Of a DNA stretch of 64,000 nucleotides, positions 41,360-49,856 are shown piece after piece (positions within the stretch are counted from its first letter, which is position 1; every line of letters starts with the position of its first letter). This DNA comes from 2-02-FULL-45-10 sp964478235 (GTDB lineage: Bacteria > Patescibacteriota > Patescibacteriia > Magasanikbacterales > GWA2-37-8): positions 5,655 through 69,654 of the forward strand of contig CAYZGX010000004.1 of the NCBI GenBank assembly GCA_964478235.1, in the 5' to 3' direction. Position numbers and translations under genes: made by a program. The notes below the pieces were generated by a model that saw only the letters and a list, made by a program, of their open reading frames with translations, was not told the DNA's origin and did not search any database.

Positions 41360-41971
41360 TTAGAGAGAAATAATTGTTTCACCCTGACGAATAATCGTCA
41401 AAGTGCCGTCAGACTGTACTCGTACTATAGTGGTTGGCGGACGTTTCGGCAAGACGCCACGAGCGAGAATATAATCGGGCTGTACGGCGCGTCCTTGAAA
41501 CATCGCTTCAACGGCCTGACTATCATACATATCACCGGCGTCAGAGACGTTGCCTGAAGTGGCGACTAACGGCTTGTTCATTATTTCGGTGAGCGACACC
41601 AAAAAAGGATCGTTCGTCACTCTGACAGCAACCGTACCGTCTTTAGCCACCACCCCCGAAGCAAGCGCCGGCTGAGCAACATTATTATATTCCCCCACCA
41701 CCGTGACTGGTCCTGGCCAATAAGTCTTCGCAATTTTTTCCAAGGTATCATTCCAGATAAAATATTTTTTGGCCATGGCGATTGTTGGCACCACCACGAG
41801 GAGTGGTTTGTCTGATGGTCGGCCTTTGATAGCAAAAACAGCATCTACAGCCGATTGGTTGACGGCGTCACAACCCAGGCCATACGATGTTTCGGTGGGA
41901 ACAATCACTGTTTTGCCGTTCAAAAGCTCGACAATGAGCGCTGCGGTGGTACATTCAGTTAACACTTTCAT
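41360..41971 (-). CDS. tsaC: L-threonylcarbamoyladenylate synthase (Sua5/YciO/YrdC)
   Basis: A 203-aa enzyme that makes threonylcarbamoyl-AMP from threonine, bicarbonate and ATP, the first step of the universal t6A37 tRNA modification. Family signatures: TVIVPTETSYGLGCDA near residue 20, KGRPSDKPLLVVV near 50 (the K-R-x-x-x-K-P motif), WPGPVTVV near 88, and PLVATSGNVSDAGD near 135. It is of the short TsaC type without the Sua5 extra domain. It sits 1 bp after prfB. The partner genes tsaB, tsaD and tsaE are not in the window. Confidence 0.95.
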   Translation of the reverse strand: MKVLTECTTAALIVELLNGKTVIVPTETSYGLGCDAVNQSAVDAVFAIKGRPSDKPLLVVVPTIAMAKKYFIWNDTLEKIAKTYWPGPVTVVGEYNNVAQPALASGVVAKDGTVAVRVTNDPFLVSLTEIMNKPLVATSGNVSDAGDMYDSQAVEAMFQGRAVQPDYILARGVLPKRPPTTIVRVQSDGTLTIIRQGETIISL

Positions 41972-41972
41972 A

Positions 41973-43043
41973 TTAGCGTTTAATCCATTTCAAATAGGCT
42001 TCGGCGAGCGGAAGCAATTCACCTTCCAAAACATTTTCTGGATCGGTTGCTTTGTATTCGGTGCGGTGATCGTTGACCATGTGATAAGGGTGCAATACAT
42101 ACGAGCGAATCTGATTCCCCCATTCGGCCGATTTATATTCCCCGCGTAATTCTTGGCGCTCTTTGGCTCGCTGTTCTTCGGCCAAGCGGTGGAGTTTGGC
42201 TTTCAAAATTTTCATTGCCATATCTTTGTTTTGCGCTTGCGAGCGTTCATTCTGGCATTGCACGGTGATACCTGTTGGAATATGCACGATGCGCACAGCT
42301 GAATACGTGGTGTTTACACTCTGACCACCTTTTCCGCCAGACATAAAAGTATCGATGCGTAAATCTTCTGCTTTGATAGTTACTTCTACTGAATCATCAA
42401 CTTCTGGCAAGACTTCTACCAGAGCGAACGAAGTGTGACGCATTTTTTCAGCATCAAACGGTGAGATGCGTACCAGTCGATGAACACCGTGTTCAGATTT
42501 TAAATAACCAAAAGCATATCGGCCGGTGACTTCAAAGGTTACTGATTTATAACCAGCTTCCGCCCCGCGCGATTCGTCAATAATTCTGGTTTTCCAACCT
42601 TGCTTTTCGGAAAAGCGTAAAATCATGCGTAGTAACATTTCACTCCAATCTTGCGCTTCGGTTCCCCCGCTCCCTGCATGAATCGCCACGATAGCATTGT
42701 TGACATCGTAGGGTCCGCTCAAGAGAAGAGAAAACTCATAGGCGGTAAATTGTTTTTCCAGCTCAGTAATTTGTAGGGCGAGATCGGGCGCGAGCGCCGG
42801 ATCACTGGAAAGTTCTAACACATCTGTAACACTTTGCTCAAGCGCTTCCCATTTATCTACTTCTTGTTTAATCGCCTGATAATCTTGCGTCACCACCTGG
42901 GCGCGGTTGCGGTCATTCCAAAAAGAACCCTCATTCATCTCCACTCCCAGCTGCTCCATCTTTTTTTTGAGACTAGCAAGATTGAGGAGTCTGGTTGTCT
43001 CCTCAATTTTTTTAGTGAGCTCTTGCAGTCGTTCCACTGACAT
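41973..43043 (-). CDS. prfB: Peptide chain release factor 2
   Basis: A 356-aa class I release factor that reads UAA and UGA and triggers peptide release. The GGQ motif is intact (SGGKGGQSVNTTYSAVR near residue 235). The stop-codon recognition tripeptide is SPF (VRISPFDAEKMRHTSF near 190), which identifies RF2 and not RF1. The N-terminal helical domain is complete and in one frame from MSVERLQELT, so the programmed frameshift of many prfB genes is absent. Presence of RF2 argues against UGA reassignment. First gene of the operon down to rsmA. Confidence 0.96.
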   Translation of the reverse strand: MSVERLQELTKKIEETTRLLNLASLKKKMEQLGVEMNEGSFWNDRNRAQVVTQDYQAIKQEVDKWEALEQSVTDVLELSSDPALAPDLALQITELEKQFTAYEFSLLLSGPYDVNNAIVAIHAGSGGTEAQDWSEMLLRMILRFSEKQGWKTRIIDESRGAEAGYKSVTFEVTGRYAFGYLKSEHGVHRLVRISPFDAEKMRHTSFALVEVLPEVDDSVEVTIKAEDLRIDTFMSGGKGGQSVNTTYSAVRIVHIPTGITVQCQNERSQAQNKDMAMKILKAKLHRLAEEQRAKERQELRGEYKSAEWGNQIRSYVLHPYHMVNDHRTEYKATDPENVLEGELLPLAEAYLKWIKR

Positions 43044-43046
43044 AGG

Positions 43047-43538
43047 TTAGAAAATTTTTCCAAAACTAACAGCGATAAGAAGCGTCACGAGCCCCGAGCC
43101 AAGAACAGCTGAGGTGAGATAGATCCACGAATGACGGAAGGGTACGCCGAGCAAAAAAGCGAGCATGGCGCCGGTAAAAATACCACTTCCAGGCAACGGC
43201 GAAACGACAAAAAATACCAGACCGAGCATGCCATATTTTTCGTATTTTTGAAAACCGTCTTGAGCTTTTTTTAGATTATTCGCCCATTTTTTTCCAAAAA
43301 AAGTTCCAGAATTTTTTTCTACCCAGGCATGAAATCTGTCAGCGTGGTACAGCAAAAGAAGTACTGGACCAATATTGCCAAGCATAGTCAAAAAATACAC
43401 TTCCCAAACTGGCATGCGATACACCAAAATCCCAAGCGGAATGGCGGCTCGTTGCTCAAGAACCGGAATCATAGCAACGAGAAAAACAGCTAATTCGTTT
43501 GGAAAACCACTAAGGTAGAGGGCGATTTGATGAAGCAT
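43047..43538 (-). CDS. COG2426 small membrane protein (putative small multidrug export family)
   Basis: A 163-aa membrane protein with four hydrophobic stretches. It starts MLHQIALYLSGFPNELAVFLVAMIPVLEQRAAIPLGI, the typical opening of COG2426, and has the conserved GLVFFVVSPLPGSGIFTGAMLAFLLG region near residue 105. The frame extends to 43577, but a TTGCGT-17-TACACT promoter lies there. The ATG at 43538, 10 nt after the -10 box, is chosen. The export function is a historical label without firm support. Confidence 0.85.
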   Translation of the reverse strand: MLHQIALYLSGFPNELAVFLVAMIPVLEQRAAIPLGILVYRMPVWEVYFLTMLGNIGPVLLLLYHADRFHAWVEKNSGTFFGKKWANNLKKAQDGFQKYEKYGMLGLVFFVVSPLPGSGIFTGAMLAFLLGVPFRHSWIYLTSAVLGSGLVTLLIAVSFGKIF

Positions 43539-43548
43539 AGTGTCAGAT

Positions 43549-43577
43549 AGTGTACAGTATGCCCTCACTCTACGCAA
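43549..43577 (-). promoter_or_regulatory. Promoter of the COG2426 gene
   Basis: Minus-strand TTGCGT, 17-nt spacer, TACACT (plus AGTGTA 43549-43554). It may also feed prfB-tsaC-DUF4015-rsmA, as the prfB start is only 3 bp downstream of the COG2426 stop. Confidence 0.55.
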
Positions 43578-43591
43578 CTCGCATCAAACCC

Positions 43592-43620
43592 TTGACAAAA
43601 AGCCCTTTTTCTAGTAGCAT
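43592..43620 (+). promoter_or_regulatory. Promoter of the 61-aa gene
   Basis: TTGACA at 43592-43597, 17-nt spacer, TAGCAT at 43615-43620. Confidence 0.75.
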
Positions 43621-43656
43621 GCTCAAGCTTCACCAACCCCGGCCTAGGAGGGCCCC

Positions 43657-43842
43657 ATGTCGAGCCAGAGCTCAGCAAACGGACACGATGGCGGTACGGA
43701 CGACGAAGTCAACCTCTCACTCGAGAGCCCGGAGGTCATCTCCGACCATACGAGCAAGAAGGGTGTCGAATACAACCCCTTCGGCGGGGTCAACATCGAC
43801 CTCACCAGCTTCCCCGAGTGGATGGAGACCAAGGGCTTCTAG
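43657..43842 (+). CDS. 61-aa acidic protein with strong SD
   Basis: A 61-aa soluble, acidic protein, unknown family. The strong SD GGAGG lies just before ATG 43657. GC-ending codons dominate. The N-terminus is Ser/Gly/Asp-rich and likely disordered; the C-terminal half has YNPFGGVNIDLTSFPEWM, aromatic and possibly folded or a binding motif. It has its own consensus promoter and a long terminator, so it is a single-gene unit. It belongs to the SD-bearing orphan class. The ORF is well supported; the function is not known. Confidence 0.75.
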   Translation: MSSQSSANGHDGGTDDEVNLSLESPEVISDHTSKKGVEYNPFGGVNIDLTSFPEWMETKGF

Positions 43843-43887
43843 CCCCCCCCACTTGAAGCCAACAACTCGGCTTCCGTTGGGCCACAT

Positions 43888-43950
43888 AAAGCCACCCCAA
43901 CGTCACAATCTGTTGATACCATCGACCGATTGTGACGGGTGGCTTTTTTG
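43888..43950 (+). terminator. Long-stem terminator of the 61-aa gene
   Basis: AAGCCACCC and CGTCACAATC pair in order with GATTGTGACG and GGGTGGCTT, a stem of about 19 bp with a small bulge, then TTTTTT. Confidence 0.9.
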
Positions 43951-43985
43951 TTTCTTGAGATAAAGAAAAAATAAAGTCCGACCCA

Positions 43986-44014
43986 TTGACAAAAACGTTA
44001 TTTTTAGCTATAAC
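43986..44014 (+). promoter_or_regulatory. Promoter of the 146-aa orphan gene
   Basis: TTGACA at 43986-43991, 17-nt spacer, TATAAC at 44009-44014. Confidence 0.78.
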
Positions 44015-44095
44015 AGAGGCATCTTGAGACGCTCCAACCAGCGCTCACGAATCCGCGCCATGCCGGCTCGGAAACAACAAAGCGAGGATAGCTCT

Positions 44096-44536
44096 ATGAC
44101 AATCGAGACTCCCCCACCAGAATCATTTGGATTTGATGGTGGAATGGACGATGCCGGACATGCTCCGTATATCGACAAGCTTTTGCGCGAAACCCTCACT
44201 GAAGTGGTACTATTATATGCCAAAGAGGAACGGGTGACACCCGAGTATGCCGATCGTGTGCGCCTGGAGTTTTTGCGCTTTCTGTCATTAGCTCGTTTTG
44301 ACGACGGCCTCCTGTTGCCGCCCACTCCAGTGGAACGTTTCTGGAAACTGTTCGTCACAGCAATGCCTGCTCGCTATCAGGAGCTCAGCCAGACGCACTT
44401 TTTTGGGAGTACCCCTCCCTACCCGGTGCCTCAGGGTAGCCGTCCAGAATTGCTCAAACGCACCAAGCACACCCTTTGCAAGTACTACAAGCAGTACGAC
44501 GCCGACATCTGGGGAATGACCGATGAGACCGATTAG
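44096..44536 (+). CDS. Orphan 146-aa protein
   Basis: A 146-aa soluble protein when started at ATG 44096, with a weak GAGGAT SD upstream. The frame extends to 44024 but without start signals. A Pro-rich acidic start is followed by helical segments (DKLLRETLTEVVLLYAKEERVT, ADRVRLEFLRFLSLARF) and a region VERFWKLFVTAMPARYQELSQ. The last region faintly resembles proteins with a Trp/Phe-rich helix and Y-x-E pattern seen in glycine-rich-domain families; I do not rely on that. Single-gene unit with consensus promoter. Confidence 0.72.
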   Translation: MTIETPPPESFGFDGGMDDAGHAPYIDKLLRETLTEVVLLYAKEERVTPEYADRVRLEFLRFLSLARFDDGLLLPPTPVERFWKLFVTAMPARYQELSQTHFFGSTPPYPVPQGSRPELLKRTKHTLCKYYKQYDADIWGMTDETD

Positions 44537-44577
44537 CGCGACGAGGCGAAGGAGAGCTCGATTACTACCACCCCGGC

Positions 44578-44614
44578 GACGCGGATGTAAGTATATTCCT
44601 ACTTCATCCGCGTC
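44578..44614 (+). repeat. 10-bp inverted repeat after the 146-aa gene
   Basis: GACGCGGATG (44578-44587) pairs with CATCCGCGTC (44605-44614). No T tail; a probable 3' stabilising hairpin before the terminator, the same arrangement as at 30724-30802. Confidence 0.7.
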
Positions 44615-44637
44615 CGCCCCCAACCCTACTACCAATT

Positions 44638-44672
44638 CAAAAACCTGTACGAAATTCGTACAGGTTTTTTAT
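44638..44672. terminator. Bidirectional terminator, AAAACCTGTAC type
   Basis: CCTGTACG pairs with CGTACAGG with A and T tracts on both sides. It serves the orphan gene and the leftward groEL. Close relative of the terminator at 30768-30802. Confidence 0.9.
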
Positions 44673-44698
44673 ATGACTACTAAGGGTGTTCAACTCGT

Positions 44699-46333
44699 TT
44701 AGTACATCCCCATACCGCCACCCATGCCACCGCCCATAGCTGGAGCAGATGATTCATCTTTCTTTGGTAAATCAGTGATGATAGCCTCGGTAGTGAGGAA
44801 CATTCCAGCAATACTAGCGGCGTTCTGGAGAGCACTGCGGGTGACTTTGGCCGGGTCAATAATACCAGCTTTAACCATATCTTCGTAGACACCGGTCGCT
44901 GCGTTATACCCCATCGCTCCAGTACCTTTTTTCACTTCTTCAGCCACAACGGCTCCATCAACACCAGCGTTCTCAGCAATTTGGCGAAGCGGCTCTTCGA
45001 GAGCTCGGCGGACAATAGCGATAGCAATCGCTTCGTCAGGTGATAATTTCAAACCGTCTAAAGCTTTGATAGCGCGAATAAGAGCCACGCCACCACCTGG
45101 CACAACACCTTCTTCCACAGCTGCTTTGGTCGCGCCGACAGCGTCTTCAATGCGATGTTTTACTTCTTTCATTTCAGTTTCAGTAGCAGCGCCAACACGG
45201 ATAATTGCTACCCCACCAGCTAATTTTGCCAAACGCTCTTGTAATTTTTCACGATCAAAGTCGCTGTCAACTGCTTCAATTGAGCGCTTAATTTGGAGAA
45301 CACGCTCAGCAATAATTGCTTTATCACCTTTGCCTTCAACAATCGTACAGGTTTCTTTGGTAGCGATAACTTTATGAGCCCGGCCCAAATCTTCTACTTC
45401 TGTTTTGTCTAATTTAAGACCTAATTCTTCAGTAATCACCTTACCACCAGTGAGAACAGCGATATCCTGAAGCATTTCTTTGCGACGGTCACCAAAGCCT
45501 GGAGCTTTGACAGCCAACACGTTGAAACTACCGCGCAATTTATTGAGCACAAAGGTAGACAGTGCTTCGCCATCTACATCTTCAGCAATAATCACAATAT
45601 CTTTTTTGCCAGACTGAGCTAATTTTTCAAGCACCGGCAAAACGTCGTGAATCGATGAGATTTTTTTATCAGTAATTAAAATATACGGATCAGTGTATTC
45701 AGCTTCCATGCGCTCAGTGTTGGTCACCATATAATGCGACACGTAGCCTTTATCAAAACGCATACCTTGGACGGTTTCGATTTCCAAGCCAAACGATTGT
45801 GATTCCTCAACAGTAATAACACCGTCTTTACCAACTGCCTTCATCGCGTCGGCAATTTTCGCGCCAATTTCTTTATCGTTGGCGGAAATAGCAGCCACAT
45901 TAGCAATTTCGTCTTGCTCCACCGGCTTCGCAATATTTTTTTGGATTTCTTTAACAATCGCCTCAACGCATTTATCAATACCACGCTTGAGAGCGACAGC
46001 ATTTGCGCCAGCGGTGACATTTTTAAAACCTTCGGTCACAATTGCTTGCGCCAAGACGGTCGCTGTCGTTGTACCATCGCCAACATCGTCGTTGGTTTTG
46101 CTAGCAACTTCTTTCACCAGCTCCACGCCGGCATTTTCAAATTTATCTTCTACTTCCACTTCTTTAGCAACACTTACACCATCTTTGGTGATGGTCGGCG
46201 CGCCATAGCCTTTATCAAGCACCACGTTCCGCCCCCTTGGGCCGAGCGTGACTTTGACGACATTAGCCAAGATGTTCACACCTTGCACTAATTTACGACG
46301 AGCTTCGTCGGAAAAAATAATTTGTTTAGCCAT
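44699..46333 (-). CDS. groEL: Chaperonin GroEL
   Basis: A 544-aa chaperonin of the double-ring 60-kDa type that folds proteins in the cytoplasm with GroES. Start AKQIIFSDEARRKLVQGVN; ATP-binding LGPRGRNVVLDKGYG near residue 31 and VGDGTTTATVLA near 86; PGGGVALIRA near 411; C-terminal Gly/Met tail GGGMGGGMGMY. Length and motifs are standard. There is no SD before the ATG. It is co-transcribed with groES 11 bp upstream, controlled by CIRCE. Confidence 0.98.
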   Translation of the reverse strand: MAKQIIFSDEARRKLVQGVNILANVVKVTLGPRGRNVVLDKGYGAPTITKDGVSVAKEVEVEDKFENAGVELVKEVASKTNDDVGDGTTTATVLAQAIVTEGFKNVTAGANAVALKRGIDKCVEAIVKEIQKNIAKPVEQDEIANVAAISANDKEIGAKIADAMKAVGKDGVITVEESQSFGLEIETVQGMRFDKGYVSHYMVTNTERMEAEYTDPYILITDKKISSIHDVLPVLEKLAQSGKKDIVIIAEDVDGEALSTFVLNKLRGSFNVLAVKAPGFGDRRKEMLQDIAVLTGGKVITEELGLKLDKTEVEDLGRAHKVIATKETCTIVEGKGDKAIIAERVLQIKRSIEAVDSDFDREKLQERLAKLAGGVAIIRVGAATETEMKEVKHRIEDAVGATKAAVEEGVVPGGGVALIRAIKALDGLKLSPDEAIAIAIVRRALEEPLRQIAENAGVDGAVVAEEVKKGTGAMGYNAATGVYEDMVKAGIIDPAKVTRSALQNAASIAGMFLTTEAIITDLPKKDESSAPAMGGGMGGGMGMY

Positions 46334-46344
46334 AGACAGTATAA

Positions 46345-46629
46345 TTATTCTACAATTGCCAAGATATCATCTTGGGCAACAATTTTAAATTCTTCTTTTT
46401 CAATTTTGACTGCATCGCCACCCCACGACTTGAGCAGCACGCGATCGCCGACTTTGACATCCATTTTTGAACGAGTGCCATTGTCGAGCAATTTACCCGG
46501 ACCAACCGCTACTACCTCACCTTCTGGTTTTTTCTCATCGCTACCCGGGAGCACCAAACCAAACGAGGTTACTTCATCTACTTTTTTTTGTTTAATCAGA
46601 ACGTTGTCACCGAGAGGTTTAATAGTCAT
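46345..46629 (-). CDS. groES: Co-chaperonin GroES
   Basis: A 94-aa lid of the GroEL chamber. Opens MTIKPLGDNVLIKQKK and has the mobile-loop region near residues 17-35 (VDEVTSFGLVLPG), which contacts GroEL. VGDRVLLKSWGG and DILAIVE at the end match the family. First gene of the operon. The leader carries a CIRCE operator, so heat-shock control by an HrcA repressor encoded elsewhere is expected. Confidence 0.97.
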   Translation of the reverse strand: MTIKPLGDNVLIKQKKVDEVTSFGLVLPGSDEKKPEGEVVAVGPGKLLDNGTRSKMDVKVGDRVLLKSWGGDAVKIEKEEFKIVAQDDILAIVE

Positions 46630-46665
46630 ACTTTAGAAAAAATTTATCTTTTTTTAAACTGGATT

Positions 46666-46692
46666 TTATCACTCAGTAAATGTGAGTGATAA
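46666..46692 (-). promoter_or_regulatory. CIRCE operator (HrcA site)
   Basis: TTATCACTC, 9 nt, GAGTGATAA: the CIRCE inverted repeat (consensus TTAGCACTC-N9-GAGTGCTAA) with one base changed symmetrically in each arm. It lies in the groES leader just downstream of the predicted transcription start. Confidence 0.9.
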
Positions 46693-46707
46693 ATCCTCGT
46701 GTAAGTC

Positions 46708-46736
46708 ATCTTAGTATATACAAAACACTCCGTCAA
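46708..46736 (-). promoter_or_regulatory. Promoter of groESL
   Basis: Minus-strand TTGACG, 17-nt spacer, TAAGAT; transcript would start near 46701, immediately before CIRCE. An overlapping TATACT offers an alternative -10. Confidence 0.65.
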
Positions 46737-46771
46737 GGAGTGCTCTGTTGGTAAGATGTGGATAAGCCGAA

Positions 46772-48055
46772 CTATTCTTTTTTGGCTATACTTAGAGAAA
46801 AAATAACCGCGCTCATTATAGCTCCCGACCCCAAGGTCCACCAAAAATGTTCGGTCATATATCCGGCCAAAACAACTACTATACAGGCTAGCCCGAGCGG
46901 ATTGTGGTGGGCAACTACACGGATCAACCCTCCCAAACCAACCAGTACAAGCCCCACGAGCGCCAGACCACCCTCAACGGCCAACAGGGCCAGTGTGTTG
47001 TGAACAGGCTGAGAAGTGCTCAGGCTCCCCGTTCGTTCAAAGGCGAGCCGTGTGGAGGCTCCAGGGCCCACTCCAAGGGCAGGGGCGGAAGTAAACATCT
47101 CCCAAGCCTTAGCGTACTGCGACGTTCGCTCTACGAACGATCTATTTTCTAAGCGCCCTGTGCCGGTGAGACGAGTGACAACGAGCGGCCATACGAACAT
47201 ACTGCCGAGAACAATTATTACCCCGACACATGCGAGTTGACGATAGTAGCGTTGCGTCGTGAGCTGATCTTTTTTCTGATACACACCCACTCCGAGCGCC
47301 CCCAAAGCAAGTAGCGCCGCCGCCCAAGCTGAACGAGCAAATGACACCAGAAGACCAAGTGTTACAACAGCTTGTCCTAGCACAATCCATTTTTCGTATT
47401 TTTTTGAATCAAACACAACGATGATAAGTGCACCAACAACCAAGGCTCCAGCGAGAAAACTTCCAAGCTGGGCAGGTGAACCAAAACTACCATACGCCCG
47501 GAGCCAACGCTCCCCACCAACTTCAATCACAAACATCCCGAGCCGACTCGCTTCTTGCGGAGCTATACCCGACCAGGCCCACGAAAAAACTTTTTGCACT
47601 CCAAATTGCACGAGCGCGAGAATACCCTGTCCCACCCCACTTAGCCAAAAAACTCCAAGGAACATGTCTGGACGACGGCGCACCTCTGTAGCAAGAATGA
47701 GTAGTAAACAAAAAGATTCAAGTAGACGAAACAGATAAACCCAGGCGAGTTGTCTATCTTGACTCGCCCAGAGCACCGCTGAAAGAACTACTACTATAGC
47801 GCTTACCACGACTAACCGATGCCGGCGTTTGATAGGCAAAAAAAGTGACGGTTCCGCAACGTGTCTTGTTTTTACTAATTGAAAAAAATACAGATAAAAA
47901 AGCACCCACGCAAGCACCTCAACAGCGTACAAACTATGTGTCGTATATTCCCAAGATACTCCCCCGAGCATTGTTGGCTCAACAATATACCGTGCTTGCC
48001 ATGGCACTAACAAAACAATACTGAGCGATAGGAAGGTTATCAGGCGTGAGAGCAT
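46772..48055 (-). CDS. O-antigen ligase/polymerase-like membrane protein
   Basis: A 427-aa protein with about ten membrane helices. It has an O-antigen-ligase (Wzy_C/WaaL-like) layout: a large loop late in the sequence with YAKAWEMFTSAPALGVGPGASTR (the G-V-G-P-G motif) and PVHNTLALLAVEGGLAL, containing the conserved His that such enzymes use. These proteins transfer or polymerise lipid-linked glycans on the cell surface. No other glycan genes are next to it, so the substrate is unknown. 10 bp after the nucleotidyltransferase gene; both are probably in one operon. Confidence 0.85.
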   Translation of the reverse strand: MLSRLITFLSLSIVLLVPWQARYIVEPTMLGGVSWEYTTHSLYAVEVLAWVLFYLYFFQLVKTRHVAEPSLFLPIKRRHRLVVVSAIVVVLSAVLWASQDRQLAWVYLFRLLESFCLLLILATEVRRRPDMFLGVFWLSGVGQGILALVQFGVQKVFSWAWSGIAPQEASRLGMFVIEVGGERWLRAYGSFGSPAQLGSFLAGALVVGALIIVVFDSKKYEKWIVLGQAVVTLGLLVSFARSAWAAALLALGALGVGVYQKKDQLTTQRYYRQLACVGVIIVLGSMFVWPLVVTRLTGTGRLENRSFVERTSQYAKAWEMFTSAPALGVGPGASTRLAFERTGSLSTSQPVHNTLALLAVEGGLALVGLVLVGLGGLIRVVAHHNPLGLACIVVVLAGYMTEHFWWTLGSGAIMSAVIFSLSIAKKE

Positions 48056-48065
48056 AAACAGGCTA

Positions 48066-49004
48066 TTATAGTCCGAGTGAGCGACATTTTTCTATCCAAG
48101 CAGCGTACACACTCGCCCGAGAATCTGCTTCGTGTAGTTTTACCACTCCGTCTCGCAAGACAACGGCGTTGTCTGGTTTGTTAGCTCGTTCTTTGACCGA
48201 AAACTTCATTTTTAATTCTTGAATAGCTTTCATTTGCCCTTCAACTAACGCTCCGTATGCGCCTCGCCAAGAAATTTCAAAAAACCGCTTAACCACCTTG
48301 CTCAAACGCCCCAACTGAAAGATTGGCGGAATGCTCGTTATTTTTCGGTGCGGAATGAGATGGTGCGTCCAACGATTGGCTCGAAGCAATTTTTCATACC
48401 AATTATCTGGGTCATACACGGGCACCATTTGGTGGATAAAATAAGCTCCATGAATATCTTCGGGGACAGCGCGTAGAGGCGCCAGATCTAAATTATCGGT
48501 ATCAATAAAATACGACAAACACAGTCGGTCGGCTTCGTGGTCGCCATACGTGCGCGATCCGGTGAGGCGTAAAATGCTATTCGCAATGAGGCGGACAATC
48601 CACAGTCGTTTTTTCTCGGTAATAATCATCACATCAATATCACTCTCTCGGACAGCGGTTTCACGCCCAACAGAATTACAGACGAGCACTGCTTTGAGAA
48701 ATGGTATCCAGGCGAGAAAACGAACTAGTTTTTTTGCTTGGTACAATTTAGCATCGCTCCACACTACTCGAGAACGTCTTTTTTCCACCAACGCTTCTTG
48801 GCCAACCAAAAAATAATAGCCAAATTTAACACCCACTCTCCCCTGCCCCACTAAGCTATTCAGTGTATCAAAAATATCTTCGGGCAAAGCTTTGTCGAGC
48901 TCCACTAGATACAAAAAAACTTCTTCTTTGGTGAGCGGAAAATCGCTCAAGTCAAAATAAGCGAGAGTGCGAAGAATGGCCGATTCAAGCGTAGCATTAG
49001 TCAT
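48066..49004 (-). CDS. Nucleotidyltransferase-fold protein
   Basis: A 312-aa protein. The segment LVCNSVGRETAVRESDIDVMIITEK near residues 110-135 has the G-x(n)-S-D-I-D-V core of minimal nucleotidyltransferases; two metal-binding Asp are present. An upstream region (LRTLAYFDLSDFPLTKEEVFLYL) looks like a winged-helix domain. A C-terminal helical region follows. It may modify a small molecule, RNA or protein; the target is unknown. A TATACT box 8 nt before the ATG indicates a nearly leaderless start. Confidence 0.78.
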   Translation of the reverse strand: MTNATLESAILRTLAYFDLSDFPLTKEEVFLYLVELDKALPEDIFDTLNSLVGQGRVGVKFGYYFLVGQEALVEKRRSRVVWSDAKLYQAKKLVRFLAWIPFLKAVLVCNSVGRETAVRESDIDVMIITEKKRLWIVRLIANSILRLTGSRTYGDHEADRLCLSYFIDTDNLDLAPLRAVPEDIHGAYFIHQMVPVYDPDNWYEKLLRANRWTHHLIPHRKITSIPPIFQLGRLSKVVKRFFEISWRGAYGALVEGQMKAIQELKMKFSVKERANKPDNAVVLRDGVVKLHEADSRASVYAAWIEKCRSLGL

Positions 49005-49035
49005 ATGGCACTAGTATACTAGACTCCCCCTAAAA

Positions 49036-49062
49036 CGCAAAAACCTCCCGAGCGGGAGGTTG
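49036..49062 (-). terminator. Terminator of the nusA-yidC unit
   Basis: ACCTCCCG pairs with CGGGAGGT followed on the minus strand by TTTTTGCGTTTT. Confidence 0.85.
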
Positions 49063-49079
49063 TCTGCTAGCTTGTGTCT

Positions 49080-49847
49080 TTAAGAAACAATCTTTCCTTC
49101 AATCACGTCTGGTTTGTTATTTTTTGTATCGTCACTTTTTGGAGTCGCGCGATTCATAAACAACTGTTGAGCTACCATAAGCCCGGTACTAAGGAACCAA
49201 TACAATGTGAGACCGGCTGGGAAACGAATACCAATAATCGCGGTCAAAATCGGCATGAAGTACAACATCTGTTTGTTCATCATTGCAGCCATTGATTCGT
49301 CTTTGGCGCCATCGCCAGCATTTTTTGGTGGTTGTTGACGCACCAAACTCTTGGCCTGAGCCCACTGAGCGAGACCAGCCAAAATAGCGAGAACAATACT
49401 TGGCTTGGCCAAATCAAGACCACCAAAAGTTACTGTGTTGAGGGTGCCTGGATTTAAGACAAAGGTGTAGAGATCACCAGCAAAACTATGCGCTGGATTC
49501 ACCGCATCGCGAAGCACAAAGAAAAGTGCGAAGAGAATTGGTAATTGTACGAGCATCGGCAAACAGGAAGCGAGCGGATTTACTTTGTGCTCTTTATAAA
49601 GAGCCATGGTTGCTTCAGCTTGCTTTTGACGATCATTCGGATATTCCTTTTTGAGCGCTTCAAGCTTTGGTTGAATTTCTTGCATCGAGCGCTGCGCTTT
49701 GATAGAAGCGGCGGTGAGCGGATAGAGCACCAAACGAACAAGGACAGTGAGGGTGAAGATCACCAACCCAAAATCATGCGCTGGCATCACATTGTAGAGC
49801 CAGATAAACAAGTTGAGAATCGGCTGGTAGAGAATGGTGTGAAACAT
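49080..49847 (-). CDS. yidC: Membrane protein insertase YidC/Oxa1
   Basis: A 255-aa insertase that places membrane proteins into the bilayer, alone or with Sec. It is of the short type without the large periplasmic domain. The conserved first core helix region has LTVLVRLVLYPLTAASIKAQRSM (with the functional Arg), followed by the coiled-coil loop QEIQPKLEALKKEYPNDRQKQAEA. Membrane segments PMLVQLPILFALFFVLR and others come next. It lacks a lipoprotein signal. The start lies 9 bp after the nusA stop; yidC after nusA is an unusual pairing. Confidence 0.94.
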   Translation of the reverse strand: MFHTILYQPILNLFIWLYNVMPAHDFGLVIFTLTVLVRLVLYPLTAASIKAQRSMQEIQPKLEALKKEYPNDRQKQAEATMALYKEHKVNPLASCLPMLVQLPILFALFFVLRDAVNPAHSFAGDLYTFVLNPGTLNTVTFGGLDLAKPSIVLAILAGLAQWAQAKSLVRQQPPKNAGDGAKDESMAAMMNKQMLYFMPILTAIIGIRFPAGLTLYWFLSTGLMVAQQLFMNRATPKSDDTKNNKPDVIEGKIVS

Positions 49848-49856
49848 AATACTTTT

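Noticed and set aside
41973..43043. Programmed frameshift in prfB
   Set aside because: The gene is open in one frame from a normal start through the helical domain; no in-frame UGA or slippery site is seen near codon 25.
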